From Pseudoalteromonas lipolytica (lineage in GTDB: Bacteria; Pseudomonadota; Gammaproteobacteria; Enterobacterales; Alteromonadaceae): a stretch of DNA of 64,000 bases. Location: contig NZ_LJTC01000010.1 in NCBI RefSeq assembly GCF_001306915.1, positions 62,001-126,000 of the forward strand, in the 5' to 3' direction. Both the position numbers and the translations under genes were made by a program. Below the pieces are notes generated by a model. It saw only the letters and a program-made list of their open reading frames with translations, was not told the origin of the DNA and ran no database searches. Positions 17,068 through 24,822 of this stretch are shown piece by piece (the first letter of the stretch is position 1; each line of letters begins with the position of its first letter).

Positions 17068-19008
17068 CTATTTGGCTGTTTTGAGAGAGTTTAACAGAAC
17101 TCGTACGCGGTTTTTGCGATTTTGGTTATATGATTGCTGTTGATAACGTACTTCGATGATTATTTGCTCAAACTCACTTAAATATGCCTCTGTTCTAGGC
17201 TTTTGCTGTTTAATTAAAGCAATATTTTGCAGTGGCGTGTTGGTATCAACTGGCTCAATGCCTTGCTTTTTTGCCCACAGGTATAGCTTAGTGATGTCAT
17301 CAACCAGCGGCTCTCTACTTCGAATAGGGCGTTTGTTATATAAGAAATAGCCAGTAAAGCTTAGTAATAATGTACCTAACACAATTAAAGGTGTTAGCCA
17401 TGCTGACTTATTGCCAAACAGAGAATCAAATAAACTTTGTTGTGATTCTTGGTCAAACGTAAGCACCCAGTTAGTCCATTTATAGTCGAGCTCTTCAAGG
17501 TGAATTCTAAGACAGTTTATTGCTTTAAAATGACTCCAGCGCTTTAGGCCAAAGTTAAGATTGTCGTTAAAGATTTCGTTTAAATCCCCCAGTTGTGATA
17601 ACGAACCGTTTAAACGCTCCGGGGCAACAACAGCGGTAGCATCAAAAATATGCCACTTTTCATCAAAGAACACTTCGACCCAAGCATGTGCATCATATTG
17701 GTAAATGTTAAGCGTAGCGGCTTTAGTTTGTTCTCCGCCTAAATAACCCGACACAACACGGGCAGGGTAACCGGCAACACGAAACATAAATGCAGCGGTG
17801 CTGGCATAGTGGCCACAAAAGCCACGTTTGGTATCAAACACAAACTGGTCTAACGTATTATCACCATACATGGGTGTAGGTGTTAATGTGTAAGCAAACT
17901 GCTGCTGATTAAAGTAATCAAGTAGCGAATTAAAGTAACCTTGGGCATTCATATGCTCAGCAGCCAGCTCTTTTGCCAAAGCTGTTGTTTGTGGATTAGT
18001 TGCTTTCGGTAAGCGGGTGTATAAGCGTTTTTCAAATTCATTTAGGCTCAGCGAGGCTTGGCTACTCGTTACCGCGTATTTAATGTTTTTGTTTAAGTTA
18101 CCTTTGCGTTTTAACAAACCATTGTAGGTTGAGTGCACATCAGAATTATCACTTTGCGCAAAGCCAACTGCAAAAAGCCAATTTGAAGATGAAGGCTCTG
18201 CAATAACCTGATAATTAACACCATTACTTTGAGTAATTGTACGGCGAATTGGGTTATATTGTTGCGATTTCAAAATGTCCGATATTAACCATTCACTGCC
18301 ATTAAACTCATCATGAATAAGGCTGCGCCAGTAATAGGGGGCTTGTAAAGCTTGCTCTGGCTGTTGTTCTACCCGAAAAACTAAGTCATCAGATTCCGCT
18401 AATTTCGCAATAGAAAAGGGGTTAACCTGCTCTGATAACCCCGTTTTAGCAAGTTTTGGCCCCGGTAGCTGCCAAAATGCGGGTAGCTTAGGTAAAAATA
18501 AAATCAAAAATGCTGCTATGGGTAAGGCCAATAATATGGTTTTAAAACTTTGTTTGTTAGCAGCCTTAAAGCTTTGTGGGCTAGTTAAATAGCCAAGTAC
18601 AGCAAAGTTAACAATATAAAGTACACTCACCACCAAGGTTTCGAACAAGCCTTGATGGAACAAATACACCGTTGAAAGGTTAAAAAACACCAGTAAACAC
18701 ACGGTTTGATACTGTTTAACGGTTTTCGCTTGTAGCAATTTAAAACTGCTAGCAAGTAGCATCATGGATACAAATAACTTGACAGTATCGCTCACTCCAA
18801 CCAGAACAAATAAGGCTACTAAGCAAACCGCAGCCAAAATATTTGCCACCAGTCCATTTAGTTTTTTATAAAACTTACCTAAAAACAGGTTTAAAAAACT
18901 CAGGCCTGCCAATATGGCTAAGAATGGAGTCGCTACTTCAGTAAACAAAAGGCCACTGGTAACAATAAACAGCAGTGATAAAACAGTATTTATAAGCGGC
19001 GTATTCAT
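17068..19008 (-). CDS. TgpA-type transglutaminase-like membrane protein (DUF3488)
   Basis: A 646-aa inner-membrane protein. About six N-terminal helices (1-185) form the DUF3488 region, then a periplasmic transglutaminase-like domain (~200-480) with the catalytic triad visible as Cys in GFCGHYAST, His in AHAWVEVFF and Asp in IFDATAVV. One more helix (~545-565) precedes a C-terminal DUF4129-like tail. TgpA in Pseudomonas aeruginosa is essential and periplasmically active. It sits in the classic moxR-DUF58-tgpA order with 2-3-base spacing. Confidence 0.9.
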   Translation of the reverse strand: MNTPLINTVLSLLFIVTSGLLFTEVATPFLAILAGLSFLNLFLGKFYKKLNGLVANILAAVCLVALFVLVGVSDTVKLFVSMMLLASSFKLLQAKTVKQYQTVCLLVFFNLSTVYLFHQGLFETLVVSVLYIVNFAVLGYLTSPQSFKAANKQSFKTILLALPIAAFLILFLPKLPAFWQLPGPKLAKTGLSEQVNPFSIAKLAESDDLVFRVEQQPEQALQAPYYWRSLIHDEFNGSEWLISDILKSQQYNPIRRTITQSNGVNYQVIAEPSSSNWLFAVGFAQSDNSDVHSTYNGLLKRKGNLNKNIKYAVTSSQASLSLNEFEKRLYTRLPKATNPQTTALAKELAAEHMNAQGYFNSLLDYFNQQQFAYTLTPTPMYGDNTLDQFVFDTKRGFCGHYASTAAFMFRVAGYPARVVSGYLGGEQTKAATLNIYQYDAHAWVEVFFDEKWHIFDATAVVAPERLNGSLSQLGDLNEIFNDNLNFGLKRWSHFKAINCLRIHLEELDYKWTNWVLTFDQESQQSLFDSLFGNKSAWLTPLIVLGTLLLSFTGYFLYNKRPIRSREPLVDDITKLYLWAKKQGIEPVDTNTPLQNIALIKQQKPRTEAYLSEFEQIIIEVRYQQQSYNQNRKNRVRVLLNSLKTAK

Positions 19009-19010
19009 AC

Positions 19011-19970
19011 TTAAAACTCCGCTAATGCTTGCAAGCAGGTTGTTTGATGATAGATCCCTTGACCTTTCGAAATGTGTTTATTGGGTAAGGTTAACGAAAA
19101 CGCCATTTGTTGGTCGGTTAATTGGTTCACCAAAAAACATAACTGGCTTAATCTATGCTCATTATTGCCACTCAACATATTGAAATTAAGCGCTAACTCT
19201 TGTGATGCATCACTGGTAAATTCTTTCGTTAATAGTTGCTGAGTTTTAGCGTAGTGTTTCCACGATACCTTATTAAGTGCTGTACCTTGTACAAAAGGGG
19301 TAAGTTGATAAAAGTCATCACTTCCGGCTTTAACTTGAGCGTTATCAACGTCGTGTTCGTCATTGTCATGGAGCTGAGTATCAAGCTTTTCAGCGGTGAT
19401 AGGTTGTGGGTAAACATACACGGTTTCGGTTGGTTCAATGTAACTCCACACAGACACTAAACCAAATGGAAAGTGGCTAATGATTTTAATTCTATCAAAG
19501 CCATAAGTACCACGTTCACTGCATTTAAGTGCTATCTCAACGGTCTTTTTCTCGTTGTTTTGCAGTGATAAAGTTTCAGACTCAAGGTTGTCATTAACCA
19601 GTTTTATAAGCTCACAGTGTGATCGTGCGTGAATTTGAAAACGCGCAAAAGGGGCTTTTGGCGCATAACTTTCGTTTATTGACTGGTATTTAACCGACAA
19701 ACCTCGCACATTTTTATAGCCGGTGAGTATCGCAAATACTAAAACAACCACCATTAAATAGGCCATGGCTAAAATCAGGTTATTTTGATAGTTAATGCCC
19801 ATCACAAAGTTTAGTAAGGCAATTAGTAAAAACTGCCCACCAAGTTTTGAGGGTAATACATAAATCGTTTTATGTTGAAGCTCAATTTCGTTGGTTTTAT
19901 GCTTGTTTTTTAATAACTTATTAAAAACGGACTGACGAAATTGATTAACAAAAGCAGGGCGCTTAAACAT
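19011..19970 (-). CDS. DUF58 domain protein
   Basis: A 319-aa protein with two N-terminal membrane helices (~48-85) and a DUF58 (vWA-like) domain, recognised by the block TALNKVSWKHYAKTQQLLTKEF. DUF58 proteins almost always pair with MoxR ATPases and are thought to be chaperone-like partners in maturing envelope complexes. It lies 3 bases after moxR and 2 bases before the transglutaminase gene. Confidence 0.88.
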   Translation of the reverse strand: MFKRPAFVNQFRQSVFNKLLKNKHKTNEIELQHKTIYVLPSKLGGQFLLIALLNFVMGINYQNNLILAMAYLMVVVLVFAILTGYKNVRGLSVKYQSINESYAPKAPFARFQIHARSHCELIKLVNDNLESETLSLQNNEKKTVEIALKCSERGTYGFDRIKIISHFPFGLVSVWSYIEPTETVYVYPQPITAEKLDTQLHDNDEHDVDNAQVKAGSDDFYQLTPFVQGTALNKVSWKHYAKTQQLLTKEFTSDASQELALNFNMLSGNNEHRLSQLCFLVNQLTDQQMAFSLTLPNKHISKGQGIYHQTTCLQALAEF

Positions 19971-19973
19971 GTT

Positions 19974-20867
19974 TTATAAGCTTACAGGCACATGTTTAAG
20001 TGCATAGCCACTGTCACCAGTGTTTAAGCCAAGTCGGTGATCAGTGACACTTGGAAAAACCGCTTGTACATCTTCGGGCATTACAAAATCACGACCTTCA
20101 ATATACGCCCATGATTTAGCAGCGCGGGCAAGCGCAATACTGGCTCTTGGTGATAATGGGTTTACAAAATGGTTATCTTGGCGAGTAAACGCAACGAGCT
20201 CAAGGATATAATCAACCACCGAGTTGCTGATCGTTACTTTATTAATTTCTTTTTGAATAACAGCAAGTTGCACAGGATTAATACGAACAGGCAAGTCGTC
20301 ATAATTTCGGTTGTTTAAGCCTAAAATGAGGTTTTTCTCAGCGTGTTTATCAGGAAAACCTAAACTAATACGCATGAAAAAGCGGTCTAATTGTGACTCA
20401 GGTAACGGATAAGTACCAGATTGATGCACTGGATTTTGCGTAGCAATCACAAAAAATGGTGATGGTAGGGCGTGTTTAACTGAATCTACCGTCACTTGTT
20501 TTTCTTCCATTGCTTCTAACAGTGCACTTTGTGTTTTAGGACCTGCACGATTAATTTCATCTCCTAATACAACTTGGCTAAATACTGGGCCTTGATGAAA
20601 TGAAAAACTATGTTCTTTAGCATCAAAGATGTTTGTACCCAGAATATCAGAAGGCAATAAATCGCTAGTAAATTGAATACGTTGATACGACAAGCCAAGA
20701 ACTGCGGCAAGTGCATGAGATAAAGTGGTTTTTCCCATGCCTGGTAAATCTTCAATTAACAGGTGGCCTTCACTAAATAAACACGTAAGGGCGAGTTTGA
20801 TTTGTTGTTGCTTACCAAAAATAACCGTTGATAGGTCATCGATAATGAGTTGGATTGTCGAATTCAT
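19974..20867 (-). CDS. MoxR-family AAA+ ATPase
   Basis: A 297-aa AAA_3 ATPase. Walker A is LPGMGKTTLS, Walker B LGDEINRAGPKTQSALLEAMEE, sensor-1 FVIATQNP, and sensor-2/lid region ends with PEDVQAVFPSVTDHRL. Acts as a cytoplasmic chaperone-like ATPase with DUF58 and TgpA proteins. It is preceded at 7 bases by a receiver gene in the same operon, which suggests that the module is under signalling control here. Confidence 0.9.
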   Translation of the reverse strand: MNSTIQLIIDDLSTVIFGKQQQIKLALTCLFSEGHLLIEDLPGMGKTTLSHALAAVLGLSYQRIQFTSDLLPSDILGTNIFDAKEHSFSFHQGPVFSQVVLGDEINRAGPKTQSALLEAMEEKQVTVDSVKHALPSPFFVIATQNPVHQSGTYPLPESQLDRFFMRISLGFPDKHAEKNLILGLNNRNYDDLPVRINPVQLAVIQKEINKVTISNSVVDYILELVAFTRQDNHFVNPLSPRASIALARAAKSWAYIEGRDFVMPEDVQAVFPSVTDHRLGLNTGDSGYALKHVPVSL

Positions 20868-20874
20868 AAACTAC

Positions 20875-21270
20875 TTAATTTGTTATGGTTTCCATCAATT
20901 CTAGACGTTTCATAACAGAGTCGACTTTTTTTGCGTTGAATGGTTTGGCGATAAAACCTTTAGCACCTAATTCCCAGGTGTTTTGCACATTCTCAAGACT
21001 ATTATGACCAGAGCACATAACAACATGAGTATGAGGATGGCGGTCATTTAAGTATTCAAGAATTTCCGTACCGTCAGTGTTAGGTAGTTCAATATCAAGA
21101 AAGATTACGTTAGGCGACTTTTCTTCAATTACGGTTTTAGCTGATTCAAAATCTCGACTTTCTAAAATATCGTCAAAACCAAGACCAGTTAAAATTTGAT
21201 TTAGATAGTCGCGGATATCTTGCATATCATCGATTATCAGAATAGGTTCTAACGGCTTCACAAATTCCAT
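20875..21270 (-). CDS. Stand-alone CheY-like response regulator
   Basis: A 131-aa receiver domain with no output domain: acidic pair IIDDMQD, acceptor Asp in IFLDIELPN, switch residue region VMCSGHN and lysine in IAKPFNAKK. First gene of the moxR-DUF58-tgpA operon (7-base gap). Its kinase is not adjacent. It is the last chromosomal gene before the prophage attL. Confidence 0.88.
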   Translation of the reverse strand: MEFVKPLEPILIIDDMQDIRDYLNQILTGLGFDDILESRDFESAKTVIEEKSPNVIFLDIELPNTDGTEILEYLNDRHPHTHVVMCSGHNSLENVQNTWELGAKGFIAKPFNAKKVDSVMKRLELMETITN

Positions 21271-21455
21271 ATCGTTTACATCTTATCGTTACATCTCAAG
21301 TTGATAGTTTTAATATAAGTCATGAGATAACTAAGCTCAAGAAACAAGCACTAATAAAATGAATAATATGATAAAACACCGCCGCAATGTCCGATACCGT
21401 CTAGTATTGGACTTAGCATGCACAGAGAATAGGTATAGCTATGTATAGATAGATA

Positions 21456-21483
21456 ATCACCCATAATTTATATTATGTTAAAT
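21456..21483 (+). other. attL: dif-like XerC/XerD recombination site, left prophage boundary
   Basis: The site reads XerC arm ATCACCCATAA, centre TTTATA, XerD arm TTATGTTAAAT. The XerD arm is identical to that of E. coli dif and the XerC arm keeps CATAA; the centre differs by one base from TGTATA. The last 18 bases (ATTTATATTATGTTAAAT, 21466-21483) recur exactly at 35009-35026. The left arm should be chromosomal, so the restored empty site would be a reasonable dif. Confidence 0.8.
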
Positions 21484-21574
21484 CGTATTGTTCCCGTCAT
21501 TTTGTCGCCAATTCCCCGTTCAATGTTAAAATCGTTTGTACCCGTTATTTTCATAAGTTTTCCACTTTTAGCTA

Positions 21575-21595
21575 TCAATCAAATAATTTGATTGA
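21575..21595. promoter_or_regulatory. 21-bp perfect palindrome, likely operator
   Basis: Arms TCAATCAAAT and ATTTGATTGA around a central A, 87 bases upstream of the DUF3653-like regulator gene and about 90 bases inside attL. A good candidate for an autoregulatory operator in the phage regulator region. Confidence 0.5.
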
Positions 21596-21681
21596 AACCC
21601 TATTTAGCAATCTAAAAAAATCATCGTTAATTTTTCCGCGCAGGCATCGCCTACACACATTCGTCAAGGATTAAGGAAATA

Positions 21682-22155
21682 ATGACTAATTTTAAGCAAT
21701 TACTTTTTAGAGCTGGTTTTATGAGTTTCGGGCGATTAGACCGCCGCGCCGCAATGGAATTTTTATCTATAAATACGGAACGCACTCTTGAACGTTGGAT
21801 TGCAAATGACAACCCATGCCCAAGGGCTGTTAAATTGCTACAGCAACGAATCGACGGCGCTGTGTCTAATCATAAATCGTGGGATGGTTTTTATATTTGT
21901 CGTGATGGTTATCTCTGGACACCACACGGTAAACGTTATGACTCTAATTTCATCAACAAGATTGAGTTTTTACAACGCTCTGTTCGTTATAACGAAAGCC
22001 ACGTAGATGCCCTACAAGCTCAAATTGAACACTTGTATGACCTAGTTGAAGCCAGTGAAACCCTTAAAATCATTGGTAATGACTTAATCAAAATGAGTGA
22101 TCAGCTTGCTCTAAAAGATATTGTTTTGAAGTATGGAGATAAGAAAACTGCATAA
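21682..22155 (+). CDS. Phage regulator-like protein, DUF3653 family
   Basis: A 157-aa protein. Residues ~8-55 form a helix-turn-helix-like segment (RRAAMEFLSINTERTLERWIANDNPCPRAVKLL) followed by the block WDGFYICRDGYLWTPHGKRYD that I associate with DUF3653 proteins of small Vibrio and Pseudoalteromonas phages. The C-terminus (~95-135) is coiled coil. SD AAGGA lies 7 bases before the ATG. In the circular genome it would lie downstream of the other rightward regulator (34644) across attP, like the PM2 right early operon that encodes P15 and P16. Family name from memory; function inferred. Confidence 0.65.
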   Translation: MTNFKQLLFRAGFMSFGRLDRRAAMEFLSINTERTLERWIANDNPCPRAVKLLQQRIDGAVSNHKSWDGFYICRDGYLWTPHGKRYDSNFINKIEFLQRSVRYNESHVDALQAQIEHLYDLVEASETLKIIGNDLIKMSDQLALKDIVLKYGDKKTA

Positions 22156-22157
22156 AC

Positions 22158-22177
22158 AAGGCCGCATAGCGGCCTTT
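22158..22177. terminator. Bidirectional terminator
   Basis: AAGGCCGC ATA GCGGCCTT hairpin followed by TT, between the rightward regulator and the leftward cargo gene stop codons; separates the regulator and cargo transcripts. Confidence 0.85.
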
Positions 22178-22622
22178 ACATATGTTGAGAAAAGTCTTTA
22201 AAACGCTTCCAAGATACAAAGAAATTAAAAAATGAGTTAAGCGCTAAAAATATACCTATATTAATAACTAAGCTAATAATTTTAAAATCCGATATCGCTA
22301 CCCCAGAAGGTATGAAAAGTACAATTAAGAAAACAAAGCAAACAGAAAGAAGTAAGCCCATTGTGTAATGAAGCCTATTTACCAGTTTTGGTAAGTACCC
22401 TGTTTTAGTAGTATTTTTCACGAGAGTATTATCTTTTGCAGACGCAAAAAGAGAAATTGATGCCATAACAAAACCCACCAAAATACCAGCAACTGTAGAA
22501 ACTGCTGAAGCAATCGGCTGAATTTGGTTTTCTTTTAATCCATCAATTACAGGCCACATAAAAATGCTAGTAATCAAAGAGATAACCAAAATAGTTGTCT
22601 TTTTCTCTAATAGCAGTAGCAT
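22176..22622 (-). CDS. Four-helix membrane protein, second gene of prophage cargo pair
   Basis: A 148-aa protein with four clear membrane helices (~9-28, 35-62, 82-107, 115-138) and little else. It follows the 302-aa gene with a 4-base gap and ends at a strong terminator. I do not recognise a family. A soluble partner plus a small polytopic membrane protein, in a prophage and with its own promoter, is the layout of superinfection-exclusion and abortive-infection cassettes (Kiwa pairs a four-helix KwaA with a soluble KwaB), but no homology to these was seen. Confidence 0.7.
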   Translation of the reverse strand: MLLLLEKKTTILVISLITSIFMWPVIDGLKENQIQPIASAVSTVAGILVGFVMASISLFASAKDNTLVKNTTKTGYLPKLVNRLHYTMGLLLSVCFVFLIVLFIPSGVAISDFKIISLVINIGIFLALNSFFNFFVSWKRFKDFSQHM

Positions 22623-22626
22623 TTAA

Positions 22627-23535
22627 TTATTCCAACCTATTCTCAATTGTTCCAAAGTAAGCAATCAAATCATCCTCCTTTGTATCTTTAGCATTTTCTA
22701 AAGCTTCCCACATCGCAACATTAGACGGATATCGCCCATTAACATGAAGTAATTCTGAATAAAAAAGCCTATCTGCTACTAAATCTACTGGATGCGTTAC
22801 AAGTGTTTCTTGATTTTCCAATAAAAGCTTACACCTTTTGACATCAAATTTTGTTTGAAGTTCTCTTAAGGCCCCTTTTACTGTCCCTGCAAGGTAGCGT
22901 TCTTCTTTCACATCAGTTCTGCCATTACCTCGCATAGTTATATTAAGAACAGCAGTGCCGGAGGTTTGAAGGGATTTGATTATACCGTTAGTAAAGTCAT
23001 GTTCAACGTCTTCAAAAATATCTGGATTTGTTGGTTTAGCGACTTGAAAGTCAGCGGTTCTGATCTGAACATTATTATCAGTCAACCATCGTATATCCTC
23101 TGTTGCTATAACTGGAGCGAGAGTTGATACATAACTCCCAACAGATAAGAATCGAGCGAAGTTTGAGAAGTGAATACATAAATGGTTTCTCTGTACTATA
23201 AGTAAAGAGTTTTCGTGATAATAATGAAAAAAAGTTTTTTCTAACAAATTTTCATTTTGTTCAAGCTCTAATTCCCTTTCCTCACCTCCTACTGTTGCAG
23301 CATGTGGTAGGTCACTAGTTCTATGTTTACCTATAACCCCCCTATAACCAAAATCAGTTTCTTCTAAAAGCCTTAGCTCATAAATGTACGAGCCTATTTC
23401 TTTTATTACATATTCATCAGCTTCTAATTTAGCTTTAAATTGTTGGAATATATCTCCAGTAGTCTGTGCTACAGCATTGTGAACTGAATTGAGAGTTGCA
23501 GTTTGGTAAAAATCGAAATTGTAGAACTTAGCCAT
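22627..23535 (-). CDS. Unknown 302-aa soluble protein, first gene of prophage cargo pair
   Basis: Not recognised. It has no signal peptide and no membrane helix. Visible landmarks are an N-terminal F-rich strand region (MAKFYNFDFYQT), an ELRLLEETDFGYRGVIGKHR segment, HYYHENSLLIVQRNH (~103-117), and acidic C-terminal helices. It looks like a full-length, slowly decaying gene with good SD (AAAGGG, 5 bases from ATG). It lies between the late-operon terminator and the 148-aa membrane gene and is not part of the PM2 core gene set. Most likely a moron gene; a defence or exclusion role is inference only. Confidence 0.7.
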   Translation of the reverse strand: MAKFYNFDFYQTATLNSVHNAVAQTTGDIFQQFKAKLEADEYVIKEIGSYIYELRLLEETDFGYRGVIGKHRTSDLPHAATVGGEERELELEQNENLLEKTFFHYYHENSLLIVQRNHLCIHFSNFARFLSVGSYVSTLAPVIATEDIRWLTDNNVQIRTADFQVAKPTNPDIFEDVEHDFTNGIIKSLQTSGTAVLNITMRGNGRTDVKEERYLAGTVKGALRELQTKFDVKRCKLLLENQETLVTHPVDLVADRLFYSELLHVNGRYPSNVAMWEALENAKDTKEDDLIAYFGTIENRLE

Positions 23536-23568
23536 AAATTCCCTTTAGTTATTATATTAATTTAAATT

Positions 23569-23574
23569 ATTATA
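23569..23574 (-). promoter_or_regulatory. -10 box of the cargo pair
   Basis: TATAAT on the reverse strand, 34 bases upstream of the 302-aa gene start and downstream of the late-operon terminator. No convincing -35 hexamer is at 17 bp; the region is very A/T rich. Confidence 0.45.
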
Positions 23575-23607
23575 GCTGAACTCAAAAAAATTTATATGTA
23601 GTTTGAC

Positions 23608-23637
23608 TTAAAATGCCGCTAACTAGCGGCATTTTAA
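23608..23637. terminator. Terminator of the phage late operon
   Basis: Perfect 14-bp arms, TTAAAATGCCGCTA and TAGCGGCATTTTAA, with a 2-base centre, directly after the last small gene of the leftward late operon. Confidence 0.85.
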
Positions 23638-23640
23638 TGT

Positions 23641-23796
23641 TTATTTTAGAGCATCACTGAGAGCACTAACCAATTCATCATCAAGCTTATTTTCTGACTT
23701 TCTTGCTAAGTGTCTAGCTGTCGCCAAACAGACACGCTTTATAAATGCTTCTGTAAGTAATTTGGCTGCTAAATATTTACCTAATGTAGCAATCAT
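23641..23796 (-). CDS. Small phage protein (51 aa), end of late operon
   Basis: Reads MIATLGKYLAAKLLTEAFIK and then a basic stretch and an acidic tail ending in SDALK. The start has SD AGGA at 6 bases and overlaps the stop of the holin-like gene by ATGA, which supports it as a real gene. An amphipathic or weak membrane helix occupies residues 2-20. Function unknown; the position after the lysozyme and holin-like genes suggests a lysis accessory role. Confidence 0.6.
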   Translation of the reverse strand: MIATLGKYLAAKLLTEAFIKRVCLATARHLARKSENKLDDELVSALSDALK

Positions 23797-23954
23797 AATT
23801 TATCCTGTAGTTTAGTTATATCTTCACCGTGTTTTTCAATTACACGCTTTATCCAAGTAATGTCTGTTTTCACTGCGGCAACGGTGGCGAACGCGCCACC
23901 AATTTGCACAATAACAATGAAAAGTAAGTTAATTGAGTTTGCATCGACTGTCAT
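23793..23954 (-). CDS. Holin-like small membrane protein (53 aa)
   Basis: One membrane helix (residues ~8-28, INLLFIVIVQIGGAFATVAAV) followed by a charged helix with a TDITWIKRVIEKHGEDITKL pattern, typical of small one-helix holins of tailed and tailless phages. SD GGGGTAGGG is adjacent to the ATG. It follows the 130-aa membrane-anchored gene by 3 bases and overlaps the 51-aa gene by ATGA. PM2 lyses through P17/P18 rather than a classical holin-endolysin pair, so the assignment is by shape only. Confidence 0.6.
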   Translation of the reverse strand: MTVDANSINLLFIVIVQIGGAFATVAAVKTDITWIKRVIEKHGEDITKLQDKL

Positions 23955-23957
23955 GCC

Positions 23958-24350
23958 CTACCCCTTAGCCGCTATCGTTATGGTTTCAGCATCAACTAAA
24001 CCATCAATTAAAACGCGGTATTGCGGTTTTAATCGCAAATCAGCGTCAAAGATTTCGTTTAAATAGTCCTCATGGTCATCATGAGTTAATGACATAGCTT
24101 TCAACCACTGCATATCAACGACTTTATAGGTGTAATCAAGCTTTGACGGGTCAAGGTAAAAGCCCGCATTTGGGTAGCGAATATAATTGCTCCCATTAAC
24201 AGCAAATTGGATTTCAGCCAGTATTTTGCTAATAGGCCGCGTTACTGGTGCAATAGCTTCACGACCACGCAAAACGATTTGTGAATACGCATAGTAACCG
24301 CCAAGTAATAACAGAATTGTTGACCAATTACGGTCTAAGAACTTAGCCAT
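23958..24350 (-). CDS. Membrane-anchored phage protein (130 aa)
   Basis: N-terminal membrane helix (~9-27, STILLLLGGYYAYSQIVL), then a soluble domain with repeated YKV/YRV and DDHEDYLNEIFDADLRL segments; no family recognised. I chose ATG 24350 (MAKFLDRN) since it has GGGGG 5 bases upstream; a longer frame to 24383 has no binding site. It overlaps the lysozyme-like gene end by 8 bases and is followed 3 bases later by the holin-like gene. Likely a virion membrane or lysis-module protein. Confidence 0.65.
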   Translation of the reverse strand: MAKFLDRNWSTILLLLGGYYAYSQIVLRGREAIAPVTRPISKILAEIQFAVNGSNYIRYPNAGFYLDPSKLDYTYKVVDMQWLKAMSLTHDDHEDYLNEIFDADLRLKPQYRVLIDGLVDAETITIAAKG

Positions 24351-24822
24351 AGAACCCCCACTCAAAGCCCTGTGAAATTTCATCCATTGAATACGGGTTT
24401 TGTCCGTTTTCCATTTGAACCATTGCAGAAATGACAGACGGATAAGCGCTATCAGCTAAAACAGCATCACGCGGGATACCTGTTTCATCAGCAACAAAAT
24501 TGATGTAACTTTCCGTGTGATTTTCGTGCTCACCACGGTCATTCAATGGCGGTGCCCATTCAGTGATAATGCTTTCAATCGTACGGACACCACGGCGGGC
24601 TTTAGTGCGCATAATACGCCCCGCAGCCCTGAACCCGTGCAATGCAGTTTCAAAAATAACAAAGCGCCCATCATCACCAACCTGACCAACCCAATTTTCG
24701 CGGGCTTCGATGTTTAACGGGTTGTTGTTTCGGATGCCTTTTGGTTTAAGCGCAGCGCTAGACGGGATAAACAAAAAACCCGCCAGTGCAGCAAACATCA
24801 ATGGTAATTTAAAGCCTTTCAT
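24343..24822 (-). CDS. Secreted lysozyme-like (phage muramidase) protein
   Basis: 159 aa with a cleavable signal peptide (MKGFKLPLMFAALAGFLFIPSSA) and a lysozyme-like domain recognised by GIRNNNPLNIE, FVIFETALHGFRAAGRIM and the NHTESYINFVADETGIP block. This family is found as virion transglycosylases or endolysins in several phages. A signal peptide would place it in the periplasm or on the viral membrane, allowing a role in entry (cf. PRD1-like virion lysozymes) or release. It overlaps the spike gene stop by one base (TAATG). Confidence 0.75.
   Translation of the reverse strand: MKGFKLPLMFAALAGFLFIPSSAALKPKGIRNNNPLNIEARENWVGQVGDDGRFVIFETALHGFRAAGRIMRTKARRGVRTIESIITEWAPPLNDRGEHENHTESYINFVADETGIPRDAVLADSAYPSVISAMVQMENGQNPYSMDEISQGFEWGFYG

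Noticed and set aside
22700..22730. Possible Kiwa system (four-helix KwaA plus soluble KwaB) in the prophage cargo
   Set aside because: Only the layout is similar; I saw no sequence feature of DUF4868 or KwaA, so it was not named as Kiwa.
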